From Actinospica robiniae DSM 44927 (GTDB taxonomy: Bacteria > Actinomycetota > Actinomycetes > Streptomycetales > Catenulisporaceae), in NCBI RefSeq assembly GCF_000504285.1, contig NZ_KI632511.1, positions 3,531,372 to 3,595,371 of the forward strand: DNA of 64,000 nucleotides, in the 5' to 3' direction. This document shows positions 33,680-41,057 of the stretch, piece by piece. A model generated the notes under the pieces. It worked only from the letters and a program-made list of their open reading frames with translations. It was not told where the DNA came from and did no database searches. Made by a program: the position numbers and the translations under genes. Every line of letters begins with the position of its first letter. The stretch's first letter is position 1.

Positions 33680-35023
33680 TCAGGATCTGCGCGCCTTGGC
33701 CCCTTCCGCGGCGACCGGGGTGCGGCGCAGGGACGCGGGCAGAGCGTCGCCGTGCGCGGCGACCATCGCGTCGCACAGGCTCCAGATCTCGTCGACGGTG
33801 AGGACGGCCGCGGTGGCGGGGTCCGCCATGGCGGCGTGCCGGATGTGCTCCGGGTCGCCCTCCACGGCCGCGGCGACGACGAGCTCGACGACGTTGAGGA
33901 AGTGCCGGTTCGCCGCGGCCAGCTGCGCCGGCAGCGCCCCGACGTGGTGCGGGTGGATGCCGAGCCGGTCCACGGTGGCCGGGACCTCCACGGCGGCGCC
34001 CATCGGCAGGTTGGTGATGAGCCCGGTGTTAAGCGTGGTCACCTGGATGGTGCGCTGGGTGCCGGTGGCCAGGCTGTGGATCACCTGCGGGGCGTACTCG
34101 GCGGCGTCCTCCGCGTCCCAGGTCTCGGGCAGCGCGCCGTCGGCGGCGAGCCCGGCCCGCAGCGCCGCGTACTCGGCCAGGTTCTCCGCGCTGATCCCGA
34201 CGTAGTCGTCGACCGGGATGCGCAGCCGGTCGATCTCGCTGCCGTGCTTGAGGTACCAGGGCACGTACTCGCTCGAGTGCTCGCTGGTCTCGGTCGGGTA
34301 GTAGCCGAGCCGCCGGTACATGTCCACGCGCACGCGCCGGGCGAGCTCGCCGTCCGCGGCGATCGCGGCGTCCAGGGCCGGGTAGAGATCGCGGCCCTGG
34401 TGCTGCCAGCGCAGGATCCACGCCTGGTGGTTGACGCCCGCCGAGAGGTAGTCGACCTCCTCGTGCGGGACGTCGACGATCTCGCACAGGCCGCGCACGG
34501 TCCAGTAGACCGAGTGGCACAGCCCGGCGACCTTCAGGTCGGGCGCGACGGCGGCGAGGTACTGGATGTTCATCGCCATCGGGTTGGTGTAGTTGAGCAG
34601 CCACGCCTGCGGGCAGACCTCGAGCATGTCCGCGGCGAGGGCCTCGAGCAGCGGGAAGGTGCGCAGCGCGCGGAAGATCCCGCCCACGCCGAGGGTGTCG
34701 CCGATGGTCTGGCGCAGCCCGGCGGCCGCCGGAACGGTGAAGTCGGTGACGGTCGCGTCGTGCCCGCCGACGGCGACCATGTTGACCACGACGTCGGCGC
34801 CGGCCAGCGCCTCGCGGCGGTCGACGCTGGAGGTCACGGTCGGGTTCGCGCCGAGGGTCTCGGCGGCCTGCGCGGCGAGCGCGACCGCGACCTCGAGGCG
34901 CTCGGGGTCGATGTCGTGCAGGGCGATCGCGCAGTCGGCGAGCTCCGGGAACGAGAGGATGTCGTGCAACAGCTGCCGGGTGAAGACCACCGAGCCGGCG
35001 CCGACGAAGGCAATGCGGATCAC
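33680..35023 (-). CDS. Glycoside hydrolase family 4 enzyme (alpha-galactosidase-like)
   Basis: 447 residues. NAD-binding N terminus IRIAFVGAGSVVFTRQLLHD, then ALHDIDPERL, LNYTNPMAMNIQYL, GLCHSVYWTVRGL with the metal-binding Cys, and the GVNHQAWILRW block with the metal His. GH4 enzymes use NAD and Mn by a redox-elimination route. The NYTNPM and CHS patterns with GVNHQAW are those of MelA-like alpha-galactosidases rather than 6-phospho-beta-glucosidases. The GTG at 35023 was chosen over a longer frame (17 extra residues) because family alignment begins there. It is last in the transporter operon. Confidence 0.9.
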   Translation of the reverse strand: MIRIAFVGAGSVVFTRQLLHDILSFPELADCAIALHDIDPERLEVAVALAAQAAETLGANPTVTSSVDRREALAGADVVVNMVAVGGHDATVTDFTVPAAAGLRQTIGDTLGVGGIFRALRTFPLLEALAADMLEVCPQAWLLNYTNPMAMNIQYLAAVAPDLKVAGLCHSVYWTVRGLCEIVDVPHEEVDYLSAGVNHQAWILRWQHQGRDLYPALDAAIAADGELARRVRVDMYRRLGYYPTETSEHSSEYVPWYLKHGSEIDRLRIPVDDYVGISAENLAEYAALRAGLAADGALPETWDAEDAAEYAPQVIHSLATGTQRTIQVTTLNTGLITNLPMGAAVEVPATVDRLGIHPHHVGALPAQLAAANRHFLNVVELVVAAAVEGDPEHIRHAAMADPATAAVLTVDEIWSLCDAMVAAHGDALPASLRRTPVAAEGAKARRS

Positions 35024-35081
35024 GCCAGATCTCTTTCGATGTGCGGTGAGGGGAAGGGTCGAGGGGTGGCGCACGGGCTGC

Positions 35082-35948
35082 TCAGCCCTTGAGGCCGGAC
35101 ATGCTCATGGTCGCCACGAACTGCCGTTGCGCGAAGAGGAAGGCCAGGATCAGCGGCGCGGTGGCCACCACGTTGCAGGCCATCAGCTCCTGCCAGTCGA
35201 CGTGGTGCGCGCCCTGGAAGTTGATCAGGCCCAGCTGGATGGTGAACTTGTTCGGGTCGTCGATCGAGATCAGCGGCCACAGCAGGTCGTTCCACGAGTT
35301 GAGCAGGGTGAACACGGCCAGGGTGGCGAGCGCCGGGCGGGCCAGCGGGAGCACGATGCGCACCAGCACGCCCAGCGTGCTCAGCCCGTCGAGCCGGCCG
35401 GCCTCCTCCAGCTCCTTGGGCAGCGACAGGAAGAACTGCCGCATCAGGAAGACGCCGAAGGCCGAGGCGAGGAAGGGCACGAACGCGGAGCCCAGGGTGT
35501 TGATCAGACCCAGCTTCGAGAACATGAAGTAGGTCGGGATCATCAGCATCTGAGTCGGGATCATGATCGTGGCCAGCAGCGCCATGAACGCCACGCCCCG
35601 GCCGCGGAAGGAGAGCCGCGCGTAGGCGTAGCCGCCCAGCGAGCACAGCACCACGTGGCTGACGATCGCCACGCCCGAGACGATCAGCGAGTTGAGCATC
35701 CAGCGCGCCACCGGCGCGTCCTGGAACAGCCGCACGTAGCCGCTGATGTGCAGCGAGGTCGGCAGGAAGCGCGGCGGGAAGCGGTTGATCTCGCCGTTGG
35801 CGGTGAACGAGGTGAGCAGCATCTGCACCAGCGGCAGCATGAACAGCAGCGACAACGGCATGAGCAGCAGATGCCACCGGCTGAAACGGCGCTTCTTCCG
35901 AGCGCCCGCCGCGCGGGGCTTGGCGGTGGTCACGGTGGTGTCGGCCAT
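35082..35948 (-). CDS. Sugar ABC transporter permease (MalG/LacG type)
   Basis: 288 residues, six membrane segments, a basic N terminus (RKKRRFSRWH) and the ATPase-coupling EAA loop ELEEAGRLDGLSTLGVLVRIVLP. It ends at the conserved SMSGLKG. It forms the membrane channel with the upstream permease; the ATPase is not in this operon, as usual for actinomycetes where a shared MsiK-type ATPase serves. The ATG at 35948 shares one base with the upstream permease stop (TGATG), so the two are coupled. Confidence 0.93.
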   Translation of the reverse strand: MADTTVTTAKPRAAGARKKRRFSRWHLLLMPLSLLFMLPLVQMLLTSFTANGEINRFPPRFLPTSLHISGYVRLFQDAPVARWMLNSLIVSGVAIVSHVVLCSLGGYAYARLSFRGRGVAFMALLATIMIPTQMLMIPTYFMFSKLGLINTLGSAFVPFLASAFGVFLMRQFFLSLPKELEEAGRLDGLSTLGVLVRIVLPLARPALATLAVFTLLNSWNDLLWPLISIDDPNKFTIQLGLINFQGAHHVDWQELMACNVVATAPLILAFLFAQRQFVATMSMSGLKG

Positions 35949-36940
35949 CAGAACGCCTCGATCTTGCTACGCCGGGAGTACGCGAACGCGCCGAGCGTGA
36001 GGATCAGCGTCGCGCCGAACAGCGCGTAGGCGGCCGCCGAGCCGTAGCCGTACCGGGAGAGGTTGAACGCCTCGTTGTAGATGAAGTAGACGACGGTCTG
36101 GCTCGCGCCCAGCGGGCCGCCGTGCGTCGTGGTGAGTACGAGTTCGAAGATCTGCAGCACCGAGATCGTCTCCCAGATCCCGACGAACACCGTGACCGGC
36201 GCCAGGCTGGGCAGGATGACGTGCCGGAACTGCTGCCAGGAGTTGGCCCCGTCCATCCGGGCCGCCTCCATGCAGTCCTGCGGGATGTCCTGCAGGGCGG
36301 CGAGGTAGACGATCACGGAGAAGGCCAGGTCGCTCCACAGGTAGATCACCGCGATGACCCACATGACCTCGTGCGGGTCGGTCAGGAAGCCCTGCTTCGA
36401 GACGTGCAGCACGCGCAGCACGTTGTTCGCGAGACCGAACTGCGGGTCGAACACGAAGTTCGCCAGGATGCCGGTGGCCGCCGCGGAGACGACCATCGGC
36501 ACGAACAGGGCGGTGCGGTAGAACGAGATGAAGCGGATCTTCCGGTTGAGCGCCACGGCGATGAACATGCCGAACACGAGCACCACCGGCACGTAGAGCA
36601 CGGTGAACATCACCGTGTGGTCCACGGCGCCCCGGAAGTCCGGGTCCTGCATCATGTTCGAGTAGTTCGCCCAGCCGATCTGCCGCGCCGGGCTGAATCC
36701 GTCCCAGTGCTCACGCGAGATCAGGAACGCCCAGCCGGCCGGGAACAGGGTGAGTCCGAGGATCACCAGGGTGGCCGGAGCGGCGAACGACCAGCCGGTC
36801 AGGTTCGCCACCAGCCGCCGGCGGCGCCGGGTGTAGACGCGTCCGGGTCGCTCGTCGCGGTCCGGGACGCGCACGTCGTTTCCGCGGCGCTCGGCCCGCG
36901 CGGACTTCTCGTGATCGGAGATGAGGAGGCTGTTTTTCAT
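35948..36940 (-). CDS. Sugar ABC transporter permease (MalF/LacF type)
   Basis: 330 residues. A long charged cytoplasmic N terminus (~45 residues), six membrane segments, and the EAA loop CMEAARMDGANSWQQFRHVILP. It pairs with the MalG-type subunit. It starts nine bases after the substrate-binding-protein gene with GAGG in front of the ATG. The unusually long and basic N terminus might shift the start, but no better-placed start codon with a ribosome site is seen. Confidence 0.92.
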   Translation of the reverse strand: MKNSLLISDHEKSARAERRGNDVRVPDRDERPGRVYTRRRRRLVANLTGWSFAAPATLVILGLTLFPAGWAFLISREHWDGFSPARQIGWANYSNMMQDPDFRGAVDHTVMFTVLYVPVVLVFGMFIAVALNRKIRFISFYRTALFVPMVVSAAATGILANFVFDPQFGLANNVLRVLHVSKQGFLTDPHEVMWVIAVIYLWSDLAFSVIVYLAALQDIPQDCMEAARMDGANSWQQFRHVILPSLAPVTVFVGIWETISVLQIFELVLTTTHGGPLGASQTVVYFIYNEAFNLSRYGYGSAAAYALFGATLILTLGAFAYSRRSKIEAF

Positions 36941-36949
36941 GGCACGGCC

Positions 36950-38260
36950 TCAGTCGCCCTGCGCCAGCGCGGTGTTCGCCTGCGCGGCCGCCTGGTCGAG
37001 AGCCTGCTGCGGAGTGCTCTTGCCCTGCAGCACCTCGGCGATCGCCGTGGCGACGGCCTGCGAGAGGCCGGTGTAGCCGGGGACGGTCGGACGGGCCGTG
37101 GTGGCGTTCTGCAGGTTCTTCTCGAGGGTCTCGGCACCCGGGTACTGCTTGGCGAAGGTGGCGAACGCGGGGCTCGACTCCTCGCTGCTGCGCAGCGGCA
37201 GGTTTCCGGTGGCCAGGTTGAACTGCGGGTCGACGGCGGCGGAGGTGAGCCACTCGGTGAACTGGTAGGACCAGTAGGAACGGTCGGCGTCGTGGTGGTC
37301 GAACACCGTCCACAGGTCCGGGCCGGAGATGGTCTGGTGGCTCGTGCCGTTGAAGGAGGGCAGGTAGGTCACCCCGTAGTCGAGGCCGGCCGAGACGTTG
37401 TCGGACAGCTGCCACGGGCCGCTCATGATCATGCCGATGAGCCCGGACTTGAACAGGTCCGCGTACTTGTCGTCATCCTGCGAGAGGTAGACGGACTTGT
37501 CGTCGACGGCCATCTGCTGCAGGAAGGTGAGCGCCGAGACGCCGGCCGGGGAGTCGAAGGCGGCCTTCTTGTCGTCCGGCGTCAGGATGCTGCCGCCCTT
37601 CTGCCACAGCAGCGGCCAGAAGTGCCAGGTGGTGTCCTCGGTCCCGGAGACGGAGTAGGCGGTGCCGTAGATGTTCTTCGCCGGGTTGGTCAGCGCCTTC
37701 GCCGCGGCCCGGAACTGGTCCCAGGTCCAGGTGTCGGTCGGGTCGGGCAGGCCGGCCGCCGCGAACAGCTTCTTGTTGTACATCAGGGCCAGGTTGTCCA
37801 CGACCGCGGGGAAGCCGATGACCTCGCCGTTCGGCGTGGCGGTCTGCCGCGCCGCGGGCGGGAACTCGTCCCACGCGACCGAGGGGTCCTTCACCTTGTC
37901 GGTCAGGTCGAGCGCGCGGCCGGACTGCTGCAGCTCGGTGGCCCAGGAGCCGAAGGTGTACGAGACGTCCGGGTAGTCGCCGCTGGTGAAGGCGGCGGTC
38001 AGCTTGGGCAGCAGCGCGTCGGTGGTGGGCGCGCCCGGGTAGATGTCGATCGTCACGTTCGGATGCAGCGTGTGGAACTGCTTGGCCAGGCCTTCGAGCA
38101 CCTTCTCGGGGGCGATGTCCTGGCCGGTCCAGACCGTGATCGTCACGGGCTTGCTCGTATCCAAGGTGGCCGAGCCCGCAGCGGAGGAGCAGCCGGCGGT
38201 CAGAGATCCCGCGAACATGACGGTGGCCAGGGAAACGGCCTTGAACGGTCTGCTTGGCAC
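36950..38260 (-). CDS. Sugar ABC transporter substrate-binding lipoprotein
   Basis: 436 residues. Lipoprotein signal with lipobox SLTAGCSS (Cys ~24). The mature protein is a type-I extracellular solute-binding protein: VTITVWTGQDIAPEKVLEG, GDYPDVSYTFGSWATELQQ and NLALMYNKKLFAAAGLPDP are family blocks. It captures an oligosaccharide or galactoside outside the membrane for the two permeases. GAGGAG lies eight bases before the GTG at 38260. First gene of the operon; a divergent DeoR regulator starts 547 bases away and is the obvious controller. Confidence 0.92.
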   Translation of the reverse strand: MPSRPFKAVSLATVMFAGSLTAGCSSAAGSATLDTSKPVTITVWTGQDIAPEKVLEGLAKQFHTLHPNVTIDIYPGAPTTDALLPKLTAAFTSGDYPDVSYTFGSWATELQQSGRALDLTDKVKDPSVAWDEFPPAARQTATPNGEVIGFPAVVDNLALMYNKKLFAAAGLPDPTDTWTWDQFRAAAKALTNPAKNIYGTAYSVSGTEDTTWHFWPLLWQKGGSILTPDDKKAAFDSPAGVSALTFLQQMAVDDKSVYLSQDDDKYADLFKSGLIGMIMSGPWQLSDNVSAGLDYGVTYLPSFNGTSHQTISGPDLWTVFDHHDADRSYWSYQFTEWLTSAAVDPQFNLATGNLPLRSSEESSPAFATFAKQYPGAETLEKNLQNATTARPTVPGYTGLSQAVATAIAEVLQGKSTPQQALDQAAAQANTALAQGD

Positions 38261-38807
38261 GGATCGGTCTCCTCAACGTCGAGGTAGGCGGATAGGACGG
38301 GGGGTGGCGTCATTGTGAACACGGCCACCGGGGCCGGAACAAGATCGACCCCCGTTTCGCTCAGTCCCGTTGCGCGTTTCGACCGCGCCGGGCGCCGCCG
38401 CCTGTTTGGCAAGCCCTGGACGAAATGGGTAGAGTTCCGCCTGTCGCGGTGCAACGCGGCAGTAGAGGTACGCCCATCCGGTATGCGGCCACAGCCGCGA
38501 GCCCGGACCGAGTCGCCAGGACCGCAGACGGATTCCGAGGCGGGGTCGTGCCCGCAAGCACAGTGGAGTCCGGCATGCGCCTCCTCGATGCCGCAGCACT
38601 CGGTTTCACCTCGACCGCCCCGACGGCCGTCCGCAGACGGCGTTCCCGCGGTGGTTCGCCCGGCCTCGGTGCGCCCGGCTCCGGCTCGGCCGGCACCGCC
38701 TGACGATCTCCCGACACCGCCTTATCCGCAGGCCGACGAGCCTGTCGTAAGACGACGGCCGCGCCCGGGCCCACCCCGCGCCGAGCCGTCGAATCCGGGA
38801 GAATCCG
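38261..38807. other. Divergent promoter region between transporter operon and DeoR gene
   Basis: No gene with convincing codon bias or motif is seen in these 547 bases. The transporter-proximal third carries two same-facing CGTTTCG strings (38353-38359 and 38375-38381). The remainder is G/C-rich with Pro/Arg-type shadow frames. It should contain both promoters. Confidence 0.6.
38353..38381. promoter_or_regulatory. Paired CGTTTCG direct repeats, candidate DeoR operator
   Basis: CGTTTCG occurs twice, 22 bases apart (two helical turns), about 95-120 bases upstream of the binding-protein gene and within the gap shared with the divergent DeoR regulator. DeoR-family operators are often T-rich direct repeats on one helix face, which fits; no binding site of this regulator is known to me. 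Confidence 0.35.
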
Positions 38808-39650
38808 ATGCCTCGAACTCACAATGCCCGCGCCGTCTCCATGCACCGCTCGCAGCGGGTGACCGCGATCCTGGAGCGGCTGGCCGGCGGCGGCACCCTC
38901 GACGTCGCCGGCGTCGCCGACGACCTGGGCGTGTCGGTCGCGACCGTGCGCCGCGACCTGACCCTGCTCGACGAGCAGAACCTGCTGGTACGCACCCGCG
39001 GCGGAGCCATGAGCTGCGCCAAGCCCGCCCATGAGGTGCCGGTGCGCTACCGCGAAGCCCGTGGCCAGAGCGCCAAGCAGGCGATCGCGCGCGCGGCGCT
39101 GCGCTGCCTGCCCGCGGGCCCGCAGGTGCTGGCCGTCAACGGCGGCACCACGACCTGGGAGCTGGCCAGACTGCTGGCGACCCGCTCCGAGCTGACCGTG
39201 GTCACCAACGCGCTGAACATCGCGGGCGTGCTGGTCGACCGGCCCCGGGTGAAGCTCGTGGTGACCGGCGGGGTGGCCCGTTCCGCGTCCTCGGAACTGG
39301 TCGGGCCGTGGGCCGAGCGCACCTTCGGCGGCGTCACCGTGGACACGGTGTTCATGGGCGTGGACGGAATCGACGAGACGGGCCTGTCCACGCACAACGA
39401 GGCCGAGGCCCATATCAATGCCGTGATGATCGAGCGGGCCCGCCGGGTCGTCGTGCTCGCCGACGGTTCGAAGATCGGCCAGCGCCTCGGCGCGCACGTC
39501 GCCGACCTGACGGCCGTGGACGAGCTCGTCACCGACACGAGCGCGGACCCCGCGGTGCTGAGGGCGATCGCTGCGCGCGGTATCCGCCTGCGCGTGGCGG
39601 AAGCCGACGCCGGCGCGGCGAACCCGGCCGGGCACACCGCGGTGTGGTGA
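38808..39650 (+). CDS. DeoR-family transcriptional regulator, second copy
   Basis: 280 residues. Helix-turn-helix: LDVAGVADDLGVSVATVRRDL, split here as motif and recognition helix, with the signature VRTRGG. Sensor domain: VLAVNGGTTTWELARLLATR, LTVVTNALNIAGVLV and FMGVDGIDETGLSTHNEAEA. GGGAGAA sits upstream of the ATG. It is divergent from the ABC transporter/GH4 operon and most likely represses it. It resembles the regulator at 31930 throughout, so both may have arisen by duplication of one sugar regulon. Confidence 0.9.
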   Translation: MPRTHNARAVSMHRSQRVTAILERLAGGGTLDVAGVADDLGVSVATVRRDLTLLDEQNLLVRTRGGAMSCAKPAHEVPVRYREARGQSAKQAIARAALRCLPAGPQVLAVNGGTTTWELARLLATRSELTVVTNALNIAGVLVDRPRVKLVVTGGVARSASSELVGPWAERTFGGVTVDTVFMGVDGIDETGLSTHNEAEAHINAVMIERARRVVVLADGSKIGQRLGAHVADLTAVDELVTDTSADPAVLRAIAARGIRLRVAEADAGAANPAGHTAVW

Positions 39651-39880
39651 GCGTGAGCGAGTCGCGCCGGGCGGTAGCGCAGTGGAGACGCGAGACGGCA
39701 AACCTGGGACGCGGGTAGGCGGAACGAGCCGCGAGCGATGCCGTTTCGTGATCGACTGGGGCCGCCGGCGCAGTAGTGTCAAGAAGTTGCCCGCGATGCG
39801 CGCCGAACCCGGCTCTCCTGGCGGAACGACGCAGTGCGCGTCGGCCACCAGGCCGGCCATTCCTTTTGGAGGTTCCGGCC

Positions 39881-40213
39881 ATGCCACGAAGCAGCGCGCT
39901 GCGCGGAAGCAGGATCGGTTCCGGCCCGCTGGGCGAGTCCGAGCGCGGTGACCTCATCGAGCGCGTCACCGTCACGTTCTGGTGCGCCACCGGCCACGCG
40001 ACGCGGCCGCAGTTCGCCGTCACCGCGGCCGTCCCGGAGGTCTGGGACTGCCACCGCTGCGGTCAGCCCGCGGGCCAGGACCAGGGCAACCCGCCGCCCG
40101 CCCTGACCGTCGAGCCGTACAAGACCCACCTCGCCTACGTGCGCGAGCGCCGCAGCGACGCGGACGCCGAGATCCTCCTCGCCGAGGCCCTGGCGCGACT
40201 GCGCGCCGCCTGA
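39881..40213 (+). CDS. rbpA: RNA polymerase-binding protein RbpA
   Basis: 110 residues. N-terminal tail LRGSRIGSGPLGESERGD, a zinc-ribbon-like core with FWCATGHATRP and VWDCHRCGQPAGQDQ (Cys/His/Cys/Cys), the basic linker and the sigma-interaction segment EPYKTHLAYVRERRSDADAE. RbpA binds RNA polymerase and the principal sigma factor to stabilise open complexes in actinobacteria. TTTTGGAGG lies eight bases before the ATG; the longer in-frame reading adds 35 shadow residues. Core and tail sequence differ enough from the usual form that this may be a second paralogue. Confidence 0.93.
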   Translation: MPRSSALRGSRIGSGPLGESERGDLIERVTVTFWCATGHATRPQFAVTAAVPEVWDCHRCGQPAGQDQGNPPPALTVEPYKTHLAYVRERRSDADAEILLAEALARLRAA

Positions 40214-40303
40214 CAAGCCGCAACCCTTCGCGGGGCGGACCGCCCGGAAACTCTCCGCGCAGTTCAGGACGATGTGTGCTGGGCCTGATCGTCATCGAGC
40301 CCC

Positions 40304-40309
40304 TAGAGT
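40304..40309 (+). promoter_or_regulatory. Leaderless -10 element
   Basis: TAGAGT (TANNNT pattern) stands six bases before the ATG at 40316, the same spacing as at 17015 and 17349. Confidence 0.45.
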
Positions 40310-40315
40310 GGTCCC

Positions 40316-40525
40316 ATGGACTCCACGAGCTTCATCATCGCGACAGACACAGGTGGGTTCTGGGGCCGCTCGTTCGGGGCCGACGGAGTCACTTTCGTCA
40401 GGTCGAACGCCTACAAGTTCGACTCCGTCGAGCTCGCGGCGGCCCGCATCGCGCAGCTCGCGGCGGCTGGCGACACCCGGTCCTACCACGTCGAGGCCCT
40501 GCCGCCGGGGCGCCGACGCTACTGA
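40316..40525 (+). CDS. Small hypothetical protein
   Basis: 69 residues: MDSTSFIIATDTGGFWGRSF, then FDSVELAAARIAQLAA and a basic tail. It is soluble, with no known motif. There is no ribosome site, but a leaderless -10 is correctly spaced. It is convergent with, and overlaps by seven bases, the small minus-strand frame ending at 40519. Third-position bias is normal, so I consider it probably real. Confidence 0.6.
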   Translation: MDSTSFIIATDTGGFWGRSFGADGVTFVRSNAYKFDSVELAAARIAQLAAAGDTRSYHVEALPPGRRRY

Positions 40526-40773
40526 TCAGGGCCCTGACCGACAGGACGCCGAGCCGCGGCCGGCTCAGCGGCTTCGCAGGCACGCCTCCAGGAACTCGTC
40601 GAGGTGGCCGGCACGTCCCGCTGTCCGGCAGCCTCGGCCTCGATCGCGATCTCGGACTCCGACCACCACGGGCGCGCGGCCCGCACTCCGTCAACGCTGC
40701 TCGCGGCCTGGTCCGCGCCGAATTCGGCGAAGAGCATCGCGCGATCCATCGGGCGGGCGGGCCCCGGCCCCAT
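40519..40773 (-). CDS. Small hypothetical protein, uncertain
   Basis: 84 residues from an ATG at 40773 (MGPGPARPMDRAMLFAEFGA, then WWSESEIAIEAEAAG). Codon use has the expected G/C third positions, unlike most shadow frames here, but no ribosome site precedes it. It could be the decayed C-terminal part of a longer gene that includes the 50-residue frame just upstream. Function not recognised. Confidence 0.35.
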   Translation of the reverse strand: MGPGPARPMDRAMLFAEFGADQAASSVDGVRAARPWWSESEIAIEAEAAGQRDVPATSTSSWRRACEAAEPAAARRPVGQGPDQ

Positions 40774-40814
40774 GGGGATATCGACACCGGCATCGATGCG
40801 AAGCCGTCGAACGG

Positions 40815-40967
40815 CTACGCGTGGTCGATGCCGTAGACCAGCCCGCTGCGGAAGTCTCCGCGTGGGTAGTCGGTGGACCCGTCCTCGTTGACGGGCATCT
40901 GGGTGCTGACGCCGATCGCTGTGGCCTTGCCCGCCGGGGCGAGGTCGCGCTGCTCGATCGCATACAC
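40815..40967 (-). CDS. Short minus-strand ORF, 50 residues, uncertain
   Basis: A GTG at 40967 opens VYAIEQRDLAPAGKATAIGV, followed by MPVNEDGSTDYPRGDFRSG and the stop at 40815. The composition is protein-like and the third-position bias normal; GGAGGG lies 12 bases upstream. It could be a small gene or the N-terminal piece of a broken one, with the frame at 40519-40773 as the other piece. No family is recognised. Confidence 0.4.
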   Translation of the reverse strand: MYAIEQRDLAPAGKATAIGVSTQMPVNEDGSTDYPRGDFRSGLVYGIDHA

Positions 40968-41057
40968 CCGTTAACACCGCCCTCCATTGTCAGGAGGCCC
41001 GGCTACAGTCTCTACCACTTGATCAGTCATCACCATTGCGTGTCAGGGGACGACTCA

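Noticed and set aside
36122-38287. 721-codon plus-strand open frame
   Set aside because: Antisense to the ABC transporter genes; no ribosome site or motif.
39721-39745. GGAAC-N17-GTT resembling a sigma-R promoter before rbpA
   Set aside because: Spacing and -35 differ from GGAAT-N18-GTT and it is ~135 bases from the start; too weak to call.
40272-41057. Upstream extension of the DUF4132 frame
   Set aside because: Its text is unlike the family and overlaps small genes; the GTG at 41058 has a ribosome site.
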